A stretch of 64,000 nucleotides of DNA from Defluviitaleaceae bacterium (GCA_009779915.1 WRBA01000006.1:1-64000); one strand, 5' to 3'; positions 1-9,192 are shown, counted from the stretch's first letter. Program-made: numbers and translations. The notes: generated by a model from the sequence alone, not told the origin.

Positions 1-128
1 CTTGGCCGCCGTAGAATGAGAAACCGCTCCACAGCATCTGCTGATAGTATAGGGCTGTCAATACAAATCTAAACGAAAGGAAAGTATGATGAACCCTATG
101 TTTTCATTATACAAGAATGAGTAATATC
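1..128. other. left edge, no gene assigned
   Basis: No convincing coding region is seen. On the plus strand the first 23 codons are open from the window edge and then stop at 70-72. The residues are Arg/Ser-rich and unrecognised, so this may be the tail of a gene outside the window or chance. In a typical walR-walK-yycH-yycI operon the next gene is the metallo-hydrolase yycJ/walJ on the same (minus) strand, but no start of it can be seen here. Confidence 0.3.
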
Positions 129-204
129 ATAGATTGCCGCGTCACGGCTTCGCCCTAACACGCTTTGCGTCTAACGCGCTGTGCGTTAGCGACGCGCAAT
201 CTAT
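129..204. repeat. family E inverted-repeat element overlapping the yycI stop
   Basis: The arms 129-143 and 191-204 are nearly perfect inverted repeats (ATAGATTGC with GCGTC, against GACGC with GCAATCTAT). Inside is a tandem of CTAACRCGCTTTGCGT-like units. The same core (taacacgctttgcgtctaac) recurs at about 54306-54330, which groups this copy with family E. The right arm supplies the stop codon (201-203) of yycI, so the element sits exactly at the 3' end of that gene and may have replaced the original end. Confidence 0.7.
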
Positions 205-1073
205 AACCGTCTCCAAGTATTCAAATAAGCGTTTACCATACGCAGCCTTGTTACATAAGTCCCGTCCGATGTGTACTCTCTGTAGTAAATCCTAAAATAA
301 GGATAAGCTATGCCAAGTTCCAAATCATCCGGGTCCATAAAATATACTATGTCCATTTTTTCTATTATCCGCCTGGGTCTGTCAAGGCTTTCAACCCTCA
401 TTGCCTGGAGGAATGAGAATAAAACTTCATCTGTTGAAAACAACTCATTAGCGGATGCGGAAAAACCAATAGGCATATTATGGGAATGCTCCACCCGTCG
501 TATACCGTAGTTGTCTATAGCAAAAAGGAAGTAATTGTTGTAAATAATCGTCCCTTCAAATTGCTGTCTATATTCTATAATAATTTCATTGCCATTAAAA
601 TAAGGGTCAATATCTAAAGTAAAACCCCTTGCCATATCACCGAGTGAAGCCAGAAAGTCATCACTTATCTGTCTGGCCGAGGCAAAATCAATTTCTCTAA
701 ACTCATTAAAATTGCCGCTTTCAAAAATAACCATATTCTGAAAAACTATTAAACGGTCATTGCCGTGGTCATGAGTTCTTATATTGCCCCACTCATCAGT
801 AATTATATTGTCTGTTGTGCCAAAAAAAACTTCTTTCATTTTATAATCATCTATAACCCCCGGAGACAGCTCCAGCATTCGCATAGGATTGAAACGCCTT
901 ATAATTTGGGTATTAATGCTTATATTATTCGTTTCCAAAATTTCCACAATATTTCGCTCTTGTTCGGCAGAGAGGGTATATCTTCCGCTGCCTATTAACA
1001 AAATAACACCAAGCATTATATTAAGCAAAACAAGAAAAACGATTACTATATCTTTCGCTTTGCTCCATTCCAT
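201..1073 (-). CDS. yycI: YycI-like WalK regulatory membrane protein
   Basis: 290 aa with one N-terminal membrane anchor (about residues 8-27, after MEWSKAKD) and an extracellular domain. The MEWSKAKD start matches the usual YycI/WalI opening, which begins M-D/E-W-x-x-A-K. In Bacilli, YycI and YycH bind the sensor kinase WalK at the membrane and tune its activity; the same role here is inferred. The start at 1073 is chosen because a GGAGGG ribosome site lies about 8 nt upstream. A longer in-frame start at 1283 reads through the repeat element and is rejected. It is the last gene of walR-walK-yycH-yycI, parted from yycH by that repeat. The stop codon lies inside another repeat arm. Confidence 0.72.
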   Translation of the reverse strand: MEWSKAKDIVIVFLVLLNIMLGVILLIGSGRYTLSAEQERNIVEILETNNISINTQIIRRFNPMRMLELSPGVIDDYKMKEVFFGTTDNIITDEWGNIRTHDHGNDRLIVFQNMVIFESGNFNEFREIDFASARQISDDFLASLGDMARGFTLDIDPYFNGNEIIIEYRQQFEGTIIYNNYFLFAIDNYGIRRVEHSHNMPIGFSASANELFSTDEVLFSFLQAMRVESLDRPRRIIEKMDIVYFMDPDDLELGIAYPYFRIYYREYTSDGTYVTRLRMVNAYLNTWRRL

Positions 1074-1106
1074 AAAAAGCACCCTCCAATCTCCAATCTT
1101 TAAGAG

Positions 1107-1302
1107 CCTGTTTAGTATCTCCATTCCGCTGCGCTTTTTGCAAATTTTCCGCCATGCTTTGTCAACGCCTCCTCCGGGGTCCCTGAAAAGCGAAGCTTTT
1201 TGGGGTGGCTTTACGTAATATCTTCGATTATGCGTCATCGGCGTTTCCGCACCTGACAAAAAATTTACCCCAAAGCCCTCCAAAAGCGAGATACTAAACA
1301 GG
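1107..1302. repeat. family H MITE-like element between yycH and yycI
   Basis: A 196-bp block is bounded by a perfect 15-bp terminal inverted repeat: CCTGTTTAGTATCTC at 1107-1121 and its complement at 1288-1302. It starts 2 bp after the yycH stop and carries no gene of its own. A related half-end (GAGCCTGCTTAATATCTCC) is found alone at about 51905-51923 after recR. Insertion of this element explains the unusual gap between two genes that are normally adjacent, and it generated the spurious N-terminal extension of yycI. Confidence 0.75.
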
Positions 1303-1304
1303 TT

Positions 1305-2693
1305 CTAAGGATAAGTCCTAAGCGACTCCATAGAACTTATACCGTCCTGCATCCTAAAATCAACCCACAAATTCATAATACCCACACCGGATATGGAGTC
1401 AATCTGAGGGGCAGCGAAGGCAAGTGTAATACTTTCCAAGCTCTCCAAATCAAGACCTGAGTTTAGTATATAAAGAGGAAGGTCGCGATTTGCCGTATCT
1501 AATATATCGCGGCTTAAGGTAAGCTCATAAGCAAGGCGGGTATAGGCTACTAAATTACCGTCCCTAAAGCGCACGGTTAAGGCGTTTGCTGTATGGTCGC
1601 GTATATAATTTTTTAAAGCGTCTGTAAAAATTACCGGAAGTCCGTCTAAAATATAATCGAAAAAGAAAATCCGCTCGTTATTACGCTCTTCAAAGCCTGA
1701 AAGATAGAAATCGTTAGTCATAAACACATCCCTCGCTGCTATAAAATCAAGGACATTGGCAAAATCGTCCAAAAGTTCAGTATTTCTGTTGTCCCGGCGA
1801 TAGCTTACATATTCCACCACATTGTTATTAAAATGCCGCACTATTGTATTGCCGTCAGCCCAAGCGAAAGGACCAACCGCGCCCCTAACATCATAAACAG
1901 CTGCCGGATTGTCAAAAAAGCTCATAAGGTTCATACGTATTGTGTGCTGCAATGCGCCGTCAGTACTGTCAAAATGAGCAGGGCGAACCTCCCCGATAAG
2001 GTAATGATGCCCACCTTCTCCCCAAGTGGGTATGAAGAGGTTGTTATAGGGGTTAGGATCAAAGTCCAGTAAAAAACTTGAAGCCCATGTTATACCGGGA
2101 GTGTTGGTACTCATACTTTCGACAGAGGAGAAAAAGCCCTCTAAAACCTCCTCCCCTTCCGCGAAAAAGCCGACCCAAGCCCCTGTATTACGGTTATGAA
2201 AATATATATTTACACCAATATTTATATTGTAAGAAGGGCTGAATACTATTTGGTTAAACCGCTCCATTGATTGGGTAAGAGGTGAAGAGCGGAGACCTAA
2301 TGCCCTTATAAACTCTTCCGCAGGCATTTCAAAGGCGTATTCGTAAATAATTATATGTTCCGAAAGAACTGCTCCAAAATTAGGAGCGCCTATGCGGGGG
2401 GCATCGTTTCTGCCAAGGATTGATATGAGCATTTCATCGCAAAACTCTCTCACTTTATTATCTGACATACCGGTGTAAACCATGTGAAATTGCTGATCTC
2501 CATTTCCCGCGATAATCCGCATGGGAAAAGCAAAATTCCGCACAAGACCGCTTTCGGATACTAAAGGGCGGTTTCTTGCGAAAAGGGTCAGGAAACTGCC
2601 TCCCGTATCTTCGAACCAAATACTTGAAGTTGAGTCCAGTGCCAGAAAAACCAGAAAGGCTATTATTATGTTTTTGAGACGTGAAAGGGTCAT
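1305..2693 (-). CDS. yycH: YycH-like WalK regulatory protein
   Basis: 462 aa with an N-terminal transmembrane helix (about residues 6-24, following MTLSRLKN) and a large extracellular part. Position after walK and before yycI, the overall architecture and the weak sequence style match YycH/WalH, which joins YycI in controlling WalK. Sequence identity in this family is always low, so position carries much of the call. The ATG at 2693 is preferred over an upstream in-frame start because GGGAG lies about 9 nt before it and because it leaves a normal 19-bp gap after walK. Confidence 0.75.
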   Translation of the reverse strand: MTLSRLKNIIIAFLVFLALDSTSSIWFEDTGGSFLTLFARNRPLVSESGLVRNFAFPMRIIAGNGDQQFHMVYTGMSDNKVREFCDEMLISILGRNDAPRIGAPNFGAVLSEHIIIYEYAFEMPAEEFIRALGLRSSPLTQSMERFNQIVFSPSYNINIGVNIYFHNRNTGAWVGFFAEGEEVLEGFFSSVESMSTNTPGITWASSFLLDFDPNPYNNLFIPTWGEGGHHYLIGEVRPAHFDSTDGALQHTIRMNLMSFFDNPAAVYDVRGAVGPFAWADGNTIVRHFNNNVVEYVSYRRDNRNTELLDDFANVLDFIAARDVFMTNDFYLSGFEERNNERIFFFDYILDGLPVIFTDALKNYIRDHTANALTVRFRDGNLVAYTRLAYELTLSRDILDTANRDLPLYILNSGLDLESLESITLAFAAPQIDSISGVGIMNLWVDFRMQDGISSMESLRTYP

Positions 2694-2712
2694 TTCAGCA
2701 ACTCCCAGGCTC

Positions 2713-4524
2713 CTAATTTCTCTTAAACCGTAAAACCATTGTAGTCCCATTGCCTGCATCACTTAGGGCATATATTCTGCCTTCGTGGGCGTCCATTATT
2801 TCCTTAGCGATTGCAAGACCGAGGCCAGTACCGCCCATTGCGCGGCTTCTTGCTTTATCAACACGGTAAAATCTCTCAAAAATCCTGTCTAAGTCCTCTC
2901 TCGGTATGCCAAGACCCTGGTCTTTTATGGAGATTTTGTAATGTTTGTCTGAATAGGTCAAAGTTACGGTGATTTTTGTATCATCGCCGCTGTATTTAAT
3001 GGAGTTGGATAATACATTGTTAAATACCTGATTTATCCTTGAAGAGTCACATACAATAGGAAAACTGCTTTCAGGAGGCTCAAACTCAATAATCTGCTTC
3101 TTGTTTTGGGCAAGGACTGAGTTTTGCCTGATGCTGCCCTTTATAAGCGATACTAAATCAGCTTCTTCAAGCTGCATACTAAGCTGCTTATTGTCAAATC
3201 TGGAAAGCTCCAGCAAATCCGCTGTGAGAAAAGTCATTCTATCTGTTTCTGAATTAATAGTTTCCAAGAAATTGCGCGTGGTTATCTCATCGTCTACGGA
3301 GCCCTCTAACAGGGTTTCGGTGTAGGATTTGATTGTTGTAAGAGGGGTGCGAATCTCATGAGAAACATTAGCAACAAACTCACGGCGCATATTGTCAAGT
3401 TTGGCGTGCTTTGTAACGTCTTGCAAAACCAAAACGACTCCCTCGGCCCTGCCTTGGATATTCCTATAAGTATTACAGCTTACGGAAACATATTTTTCGC
3501 CTATTTCAATTACAGAGTCCGCAGTTGGTGTTTTAGCAAGCTCAACAGAATTGTCAATATCAAAACCAAGTGTTTTCATAACATGAGAAAAAGATACTGC
3601 TTCGATATCCGAAATATCCAGCATTTCACTTGAGGCGTAATTAGCGTGGATTAAATTATTGTCGCTGTCATAAGCCAAGACGCCGTCAGTCATGTTATTA
3701 AGTATAATTTCTATCCTATTTTTTTCGCTGCCCATGTCAAAAATGGTTTTAGACAAACTCTCCGCAAGGTTGTTAAAGCTATGGGTGAGCTGACCGATTT
3801 CATCATCACTTTTTACGACTATTTTCTGATCAAGGTTACCTCTTGCCATTTCCCCTGCTGTTTTTGTGAGAGATGATATAGGACCTGTTAAAGTGCCTGA
3901 AAATAACACTCCGAGTATAGCTGCTAAAACCATGGCGATAGCCACTGCAAGGACAATAGTTCTCGTAACCGCGTCAAGATTGGTTAAAAGAGCGGACGCA
4001 TCCATAGAAAGGAATATAATATACTCTATTTCGTTATATGAATTAAACGTAGGGACAGCATAATTTAGCCAAGTCCTGGCAACGCCCCCCTCAGGAGTAG
4101 CCCAGCCTACGGCTCTTCGCACCCAAGGCTGAAAGTCCTCCTGCCCGGTCATTGCGGTGATTATTACAGAGTCTTGAAAAGAGCCGCCTGTGGCAGGGGC
4201 TATAACATTACCCTCATAGTCGAGTATAACACGTAAAATCTCCCGCCCTTCAGGTACTAAAATGGCAAGGTCTCTCTCTACCTGTTCCGGATCCGCATCA
4301 GGAGGGAGATTTCGGATAAGCCTGTCTTCAATAAGTATTGCAGTATGCCGCAAATCCCTCTCTACCCGCTCAGCCTCCAAATTTCTTATATTTATAAAAA
4401 TAAACATCCCTGAGACTATCATAACGATGAAAACAAGAGCCAGGTACAATAAAACAAGCCGGCTCATTATACTTTTGAAAAGTATGATATTAAAAAAACT
4501 TCGGACATTCTTTAATTTATCCAT
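2713..4524 (-). CDS. walK: WalK sensor histidine kinase
   Basis: 603 aa. In order: TM1 (about 22-45), an extracellular sensor domain (about 46-180), TM2 (about 188-209), HAMP (about 210-262), PAS (about 270-370), HisKA with the phospho-accepting His389 in SHEIRTPL, and a HATPase_c domain with N box, DQGLGI (G1) and GGTGLGLAI (G2). The PAS inside the TM-HAMP-PAS-kinase layout is the WalK signature, as is the neighbouring walR. WalRK is the cell-wall homeostasis two-component system of Firmicutes, controlling autolysins and wall turnover. A weak GGAGAG ribosome site lies about 14 nt upstream of the chosen ATG; an ATG at codon 20 is a less likely alternative. Confidence 0.93.
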   Translation of the reverse strand: MDKLKNVRSFFNIILFKSIMSRLVLLYLALVFIVMIVSGMFIFINIRNLEAERVERDLRHTAILIEDRLIRNLPPDADPEQVERDLAILVPEGREILRVILDYEGNVIAPATGGSFQDSVIITAMTGQEDFQPWVRRAVGWATPEGGVARTWLNYAVPTFNSYNEIEYIIFLSMDASALLTNLDAVTRTIVLAVAIAMVLAAILGVLFSGTLTGPISSLTKTAGEMARGNLDQKIVVKSDDEIGQLTHSFNNLAESLSKTIFDMGSEKNRIEIILNNMTDGVLAYDSDNNLIHANYASSEMLDISDIEAVSFSHVMKTLGFDIDNSVELAKTPTADSVIEIGEKYVSVSCNTYRNIQGRAEGVVLVLQDVTKHAKLDNMRREFVANVSHEIRTPLTTIKSYTETLLEGSVDDEITTRNFLETINSETDRMTFLTADLLELSRFDNKQLSMQLEEADLVSLIKGSIRQNSVLAQNKKQIIEFEPPESSFPIVCDSSRINQVFNNVLSNSIKYSGDDTKITVTLTYSDKHYKISIKDQGLGIPREDLDRIFERFYRVDKARSRAMGGTGLGLAIAKEIMDAHEGRIYALSDAGNGTTMVLRFKRN

Positions 4525-4533
4525 AGGGGGATT

Positions 4534-5226
4534 TTAGCTCTCCTCGCTAAAAAAGTAGCCGACACCGCGTTTTGTAAGTATATACTTAGGGTATTCAGGA
4601 TTCTCTTCGATTTTTGAGCGCAGCCGTCTGACAGTAACATCAACTGTCCGTACATCACCGAAATATTCATAACCCCAAACTTTTTCAAGTAAAATTTCCC
4701 GGGAAAAGACTTGCCCCTGCTGATTGGCAAGGAATTTAATAAGGTCAAACTCTCTTCGGGTAAGGTTTATAAACTCGCCGTTTCTTTTTACTTCGTAGCG
4801 TTTGGAGTCTATTAAAATATCGCCGTATATGGCAGTGGTGCCGGTTGATGCTTCATCTGACTGGTCTTTGCGCCGTATATTTGCTTTAACACGAGCCATA
4901 AGCTCCCTAACGCCGAAAGGCTTTGTTACATAATCATCAGCACCCAGTTCAAGCCCTAATACTTTATCAACTTCCTCAGCACGGGCAGTTAGCATTATAA
5001 TAGGTGTATCCTTTTTTTCCCGTATTTTTTTACAAACCTCGAAGCCATCCATTTTAGGCATCATAATATCAAGAAGTATAAGATCCGGGTCTTCATCCAG
5101 GACTTTTTTAAGCCCTTCCTCACCATCGAAGGCGGTTAATGCCTCATAGCCTTCTTTTTTTAGATTAAATACAACTATGTCTACAATATTTTTTTCATCA
5201 TCTACTACCAGTACTTTTTTGCTCAT
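4534..5226 (-). CDS. walR: WalR response regulator (OmpR family)
   Basis: 230 aa. The receiver domain has the acid pair DD9-10, phospho-acceptor Asp53 (LLLDIMMP), Thr80 and Lys102 (TKPF). It is followed by an OmpR/PhoB winged-helix DNA-binding domain with the DVRTVDVTVRRLRSKIE recognition segment near residues 190-208. It is the partner of WalK, 9 bp upstream. Its ATG overlaps the stop of the toxin-antitoxin ORF in an ATGA junction, with GGGGTG as ribosome site, so its translation is probably coupled to that ORF. That is an odd partner for a regulator that is essential in many Firmicutes. Confidence 0.95.
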   Translation of the reverse strand: MSKKVLVVDDEKNIVDIVVFNLKKEGYEALTAFDGEEGLKKVLDEDPDLILLDIMMPKMDGFEVCKKIREKKDTPIIMLTARAEEVDKVLGLELGADDYVTKPFGVRELMARVKANIRRKDQSDEASTGTTAIYGDILIDSKRYEVKRNGEFINLTRREFDLIKFLANQQGQVFSREILLEKVWGYEYFGDVRTVDVTVRRLRSKIEENPEYPKYILTKRGVGYFFSEES

Positions 5227-5678
5227 AATTCACCCCAGTCTATTTCAGAATAATCGACAAGACCGTATTTTGCAATGCTCTCATCTGATTTTTTAATAGC
5301 TTCCACTTCGTCCGGAAGAGGTTTGCCTTCTTCTATAAATCGCATAAGTATTTGGCAAACAATATCAATATCTTTAATGTCAACTATATCAACCAGATGT
5401 CGTAATGTTTCGCGTGTAACAGTCATGGTAATCACTCCCTGCAAATTTTTGTAAGCCGAACTGCGCGGCAAAACAGCTTTGATAATTATTGAGTTCCCTG
5501 CAAGCTCAATAATCACTCTATAATCCCCGACTCTGAGGCGAAACGTAGAAGTATAACCTTGAACTTTTTTAATGTCTCCGTTCGGCAGACTGTCTATGCC
5601 TTTTTTAATTCTTGCTTTCAGAGGGTTTGCAAGAGCGTTTATTTGTTTAGCGGCGTTCCTCTCAAATTTTATTGTCAA
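5223..5678 (-). CDS. RelE/ParE-type toxin fused in frame to its antitoxin
   Basis: 151 aa with two parts. Residues 1-79 look like a small RelE/ParE-fold mRNA interferase: the DYRVIIE strand, the GDIKKVQG turn and the LPRSSAYK ending are typical of the complete toxin. Residues 85-151 (from MTVTRETLRHLVDIVD to the acidic end DYSEIDWGEL) look like the small antitoxin usually encoded as a separate gene beside such toxins. No stop separates them, but the antitoxin Met85 (codon 5424-5426) has its own GGGAG site with 8-nt spacing. Both a fusion and a free antitoxin could therefore be made. The start is TTG, with AGAGGG 10 nt upstream. The ORF follows ysxC by 6 bp and overlaps walR by 4 bp. Confidence 0.72.
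   Translation of the reverse strand: MTIKFERNAAKQINALANPLKARIKKGIDSLPNGDIKKVQGYTSTFRLRVGDYRVIIELAGNSIIIKAVLPRSSAYKNLQGVITMTVTRETLRHLVDIVDIKDIDIVCQILMRFIEEGKPLPDEVEAIKKSDESIAKYGLVDYSEIDWGEL
5424..5439 (-). promoter_or_regulatory. internal ribosome site and restart codon for free antitoxin
   Basis: GGGAG at 5435-5439 stands 8 nt before an in-frame ATG (5424-5426) exactly at the boundary between the toxin-like and antitoxin-like halves. It would produce a 67-residue antitoxin ending at 5223. Seen directly in the sequence; use of the site is inferred. Confidence 0.55.
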
Positions 5679-5684
5679 TTTGGA

Positions 5685-6299
5685 TTATCCCTCTTCATTA
5701 ACTTTGCCCCTTATAACCTCCCAAAGAACTTCTCTGCCTTCCTTTGTTTCCGAAGAAAAAGGGATGAGCTTATCCTCAGCAGAAAGTCCAAAGCCTTCCT
5801 TTACAGAGCCAACAGCCTCTTTAACCTGAGACCTTTTAAGCTTATCATGTTTTGTGGCTGCTATTATAATATCATAACCGTAGTATTTAAGCCATTCATA
5901 CATTTGTATATCATTTTCGCCAGGCTTATGGCGGATATCTACAAGCATGATTATAGCCCTAAGCTGCCTGCGGTTAAGAAGGTATTTTTCTATCATTTGA
6001 CCCCATTTCTTAATTTCAGTTTGAGGGGCTTTAGCGAAGCCGTAGCCGGGCAAGTCCACAAAATACAACATATTTTCAACATTATAGAAATTTATGGTAC
6101 GGGTTTTTCCGGGAGTTTGGCTGGTTCTTGCCAGTGCTTTCCTGTTAATCATACAGTTTATAAGAGAGGATTTGCCTACATTGGATTTGCCTACGAAAGC
6201 TATTTCCGGCAAACCTTCCCCAGGATAGCCTGAGGGAGCAACGGCAACATGGGTAAGCTCCACATTATTTATTATTGTAGTGCCTGTATCTCCTGTCAT
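5685..6299 (-). CDS. ysxC: YsxC/EngB ribosome-biogenesis GTPase
   Basis: 204 aa, the normal size of the EngB family. The P-loop GKSNVGKSS lies at about residues 37-45, the switch II motif DLPGYG (G3) at about 78-83, and the base-specificity motif TKHDK (G4) at about 145-149. The protein is a cytoplasmic GTPase needed for late assembly of the large ribosomal subunit. It overlaps lon by 4 bp (ATGA), the classic lon-ysxC pair, so the two are co-translated. Confidence 0.95.
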   Translation of the reverse strand: MTGDTGTTIINNVELTHVAVAPSGYPGEGLPEIAFVGKSNVGKSSLINCMINRKALARTSQTPGKTRTINFYNVENMLYFVDLPGYGFAKAPQTEIKKWGQMIEKYLLNRRQLRAIIMLVDIRHKPGENDIQMYEWLKYYGYDIIIAATKHDKLKRSQVKEAVGSVKEGFGLSAEDKLIPFSSETKEGREVLWEVIRGKVNEEG

Positions 6300-8617
6300 A
6301 CTTGCTCACCAAAGGCGTGTTCCACCACTTCTGACATGGTTTTTACAAAAACTATGTCGAGCCCCTCCTTAATATCATGATCTATATCTACAACATCCCC
6401 TATATTTGCGTGAGGAAGTATAACTTTTTCGATACCCTTATGTTTGGCTGCAAGGATTTTTTCCTTAAGCCCGCCTACAGGGAGAACATTGCCTCTTATA
6501 GTAATTTCACCGCTCATAGCTACATTATCACAAACAGTTTTCTTAGAAAGCTGGGAAATCATAGCGGTACACATACTTATGCCGGCGGAAGGCCCGTCTT
6601 TTGGTACAGCCCCTTCAGGTATGTGTATGTGTAAATCCGTATTACGATAAAATATATCGTCAACACCAAGTTCGTCCGTATTGGCGCGGATAAAACTCAT
6701 TGCAGCCTTGGCGGACTCTTTCATAACATCTCCCATATTGCCTGTCAGTTCAAATTTGCCCCGACCTTTAAAGGAATTAACCTCAATTGGCAAAATATCT
6801 CCGCCGTATCTTGTCCAAGCGAGACCTATTGCAATGCCTGGGCTTTCTATTACAGTTTTATCACCTGATTTGAATTTTCTTGCCCCTAAATACTCCTCTA
6901 AATCACTTGCATAAATTTCAACAGGCATAGAGCCGCCTAAAAGGGTTTTCTTAACCACTTTACGGCAAATTTTTGCAATAAGCCGCTCCAACTGGCGCAC
7001 ACCCGCCTCTTTTGTGTAAAATTCAATCATATCAGGTATAGCTTTAGTGTCTAAATACATTACGCCGGTATGAATGCCGTGTTTTTTAAGTTGTTTAGGC
7101 AGTAAAAATTTTTCGGCTATATGCTGTTTTTCTATACTTGTATAACTTGAGAGTTCGATAATTTCAAGTCTGTCAAGAAGTGCAGGAGGAATCCTGCCTT
7201 GGTCATTGGCAGTACATATGAACATACAGTCCGATAAATCATAAGGCACTTCCAAATAATGATCGCGAAAGCCCACATTTTGCTCGGAATCCAATACTTC
7301 CAATAACGCGGAAGACGGGTCTCCCTTATAATCACTTGACAATTTATCAATTTCATCCAGCAAAATAACAGGATTAATTTTTTTAGCCTGGCGCATGGAA
7401 TATATAATACGGCCGGGCATTGCGCCAACATAGGTGCGCCTGTGACCGCGTATTTCCGACTCGTCCTTTACGCCTCCTAAAGACATACGAACATACTCGC
7501 GTCCCAATGCCCTTGCGATACTTTTTGCCACAGAGGTTTTACCTACTCCCGGCGGACCTGCAAAGCAAAGTATAGGGGAATATTCGCTATTTGTATTTTG
7601 ACGTACCGCAAGAAATTCAAGGACGCGGTCTTTTACCTCTTTAAGCCCGTAATGGTCTTCCCCTAAAACTCTCTCGGCAATGTGCAAATCAGGAGTTTCC
7701 TCGGATTTTTCGCTCCAAGGCAAATCAAGCATCCATTCAATATAATCCCGTATAACAACCCCTTCTTGGGCGTGACCGGTGGACTTTTTGAGCCTTTTAA
7801 GCTCTTTGTCGAGTTTTTGTTTAACCCGCTCAGGCAAAGTCATTTTCTCAATTTTTTCCTTGTAATCATCGACTTCTGCTGCGGTGCCTGCTTTGTCGCC
7901 TAACTCTTCGTTTATGACTTTGGACTGCTCCCGAAGATAATGCTCCTTTTGCAGCTGGTCCAGGTTTGAGCGTACTTTTATATTAATTTCATTTTGAATC
8001 TTTGAAACCTCTGTCAAATAAAGCACATGCTCTAAAACTTTTGAAAGCTTTTCGGCAGGGTTATTAAGCTCTAAAACCTCTTGCTTTTTATCAAAGGAAA
8101 TACCGGCATTTGCCGAAATAACATCAGCAAGCTCAAAGGGGTTGCGGCAGCGGTCGATATAACTGCCTATTTCCGGGAGAATTTTAGGGTTTACTACGGC
8201 AAATTGACTAAAGGCATCTTTAACACTTTGCATAAGTGCCTCTTCTTCAATAGTGAGTATACCGCTAAAATTTTCTATAACAGGCTCCACCGTTACCTCG
8301 AAATAATCATCTAAAACCGTAAATTCCGTTATGCGTGCTTTTTGTTTACCACCGGCAATTACCCTGACTATATCGTTTTTAATAGGCATTATCCGCTTAA
8401 TTTCAGAAATAGTGCCTATACTAAACAATTCCTTAGCACTTGGATTTTCGGCATTAGGCTCTCTTTGTGCCGTAAGAAAAACATCTTTGCCGAGAGAAGA
8501 CGCTTTCTCCATAGCTTCGACGGATTTTGAACGCCCTACATCAAAGCTAAGTACATTATTTGGGAACATAACAAGCCCTCTTAAGGCTATTAGGGGCAGT
8601 TTAATAAAATCACTCAT
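6296..8617 (-). CDS. lon: ATP-dependent protease Lon (LonA)
   Basis: 773 aa, standard LonA length. N-terminal substrate-binding LON domain (about 5-200), coiled linker, AAA+ module with Walker A GPPGVGKT (354-361) and Walker B ILLDEID (418-424), then the Ser-Lys protease domain with Ser677 in PKDGPSAG and Lys720 in GGLKEKI. It degrades damaged and regulatory proteins in the cytoplasm. An AAAGGAG site lies about 11 nt upstream of the ATG. It follows the HD-domain gene by 17 bp and overlaps ysxC. Confidence 0.97.
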   Translation of the reverse strand: MSDFIKLPLIALRGLVMFPNNVLSFDVGRSKSVEAMEKASSLGKDVFLTAQREPNAENPSAKELFSIGTISEIKRIMPIKNDIVRVIAGGKQKARITEFTVLDDYFEVTVEPVIENFSGILTIEEEALMQSVKDAFSQFAVVNPKILPEIGSYIDRCRNPFELADVISANAGISFDKKQEVLELNNPAEKLSKVLEHVLYLTEVSKIQNEINIKVRSNLDQLQKEHYLREQSKVINEELGDKAGTAAEVDDYKEKIEKMTLPERVKQKLDKELKRLKKSTGHAQEGVVIRDYIEWMLDLPWSEKSEETPDLHIAERVLGEDHYGLKEVKDRVLEFLAVRQNTNSEYSPILCFAGPPGVGKTSVAKSIARALGREYVRMSLGGVKDESEIRGHRRTYVGAMPGRIIYSMRQAKKINPVILLDEIDKLSSDYKGDPSSALLEVLDSEQNVGFRDHYLEVPYDLSDCMFICTANDQGRIPPALLDRLEIIELSSYTSIEKQHIAEKFLLPKQLKKHGIHTGVMYLDTKAIPDMIEFYTKEAGVRQLERLIAKICRKVVKKTLLGGSMPVEIYASDLEEYLGARKFKSGDKTVIESPGIAIGLAWTRYGGDILPIEVNSFKGRGKFELTGNMGDVMKESAKAAMSFIRANTDELGVDDIFYRNTDLHIHIPEGAVPKDGPSAGISMCTAMISQLSKKTVCDNVAMSGEITIRGNVLPVGGLKEKILAAKHKGIEKVILPHANIGDVVDIDHDIKEGLDIVFVKTMSEVVEHAFGEQV

Positions 8618-8634
8618 CTAAATTCAATCTCCTT

Positions 8635-9192
8635 TTAAAGCCCAATGGACTCATGAACCTTTCTCATAGCATCGATTGTTTCTTCCATTGCGTATTTAAG
8701 CTCCCAGCCTAGAATATTGCAGCCGTTTTCAATAACATCCCGGTTTACCCCTGCGGCAAAGGATTTGGTTTTATACTTTTTTAAAAGGGATTTATACTCT
8801 AAATCCGTAACGCTTTTAGACGGACGCATAAGTGCCGCCGCGTTAATAAGCCCCGTAAGCTCATCTATAGTGTATAAAACTTTTTCCATAATATGCTCAG
8901 GCTCAACATCGGCGCAAAGCCCATAGCCGTGAGATACCACCGCATGTATAAATTTTTCGTCATAGCCAGCCGCTTCAAGTAATTCAACAACTTTTTTACA
9001 ATGCTCTTCTGGATATTTTTCATAATCCAAATCGTGTAAAAGCCCGACATGACCCCAATATTCCACATCCTCCCCCATTTTTTCGGCAAAATGTCTCATA
9101 GTGGCTTCAACGGCAAGGGCGTGGTTTATAAGAGCTTCGCTTTCGTTATACTGGCAAAGCAGTTTATACGCATCATCTCTTGTTTTATTCAT
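8635..9192 (-). CDS. HD-domain (HDIG-type) phosphohydrolase-like protein
   Basis: 185 aa. His24 (in INHALAVE), the HD pair in LLHDLDYEKYPEEH (about residues 52-53) and a later His in VVSHGYG form an HD-superfamily metal site. Small stand-alone HD proteins of this type are common in Clostridia; the substrate is not known and cannot be read from the sequence. It has a good CGGAGG site and may be the first gene of the minus-strand run that continues with lon. Confidence 0.75.
   Translation of the reverse strand: MNKTRDDAYKLLCQYNESEALINHALAVEATMRHFAEKMGEDVEYWGHVGLLHDLDYEKYPEEHCKKVVELLEAAGYDEKFIHAVVSHGYGLCADVEPEHIMEKVLYTIDELTGLINAAALMRPSKSVTDLEYKSLLKKYKTKSFAAGVNRDVIENGCNILGWELKYAMEETIDAMRKVHESIGL

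Noticed and set aside
1074-1283. Extra 70 codons at the front of yycI
   Set aside because: They read through the family H repeat, have no ribosome site, and the normal YycI start MEWSKAKD with GGAGGG lies at 1073.
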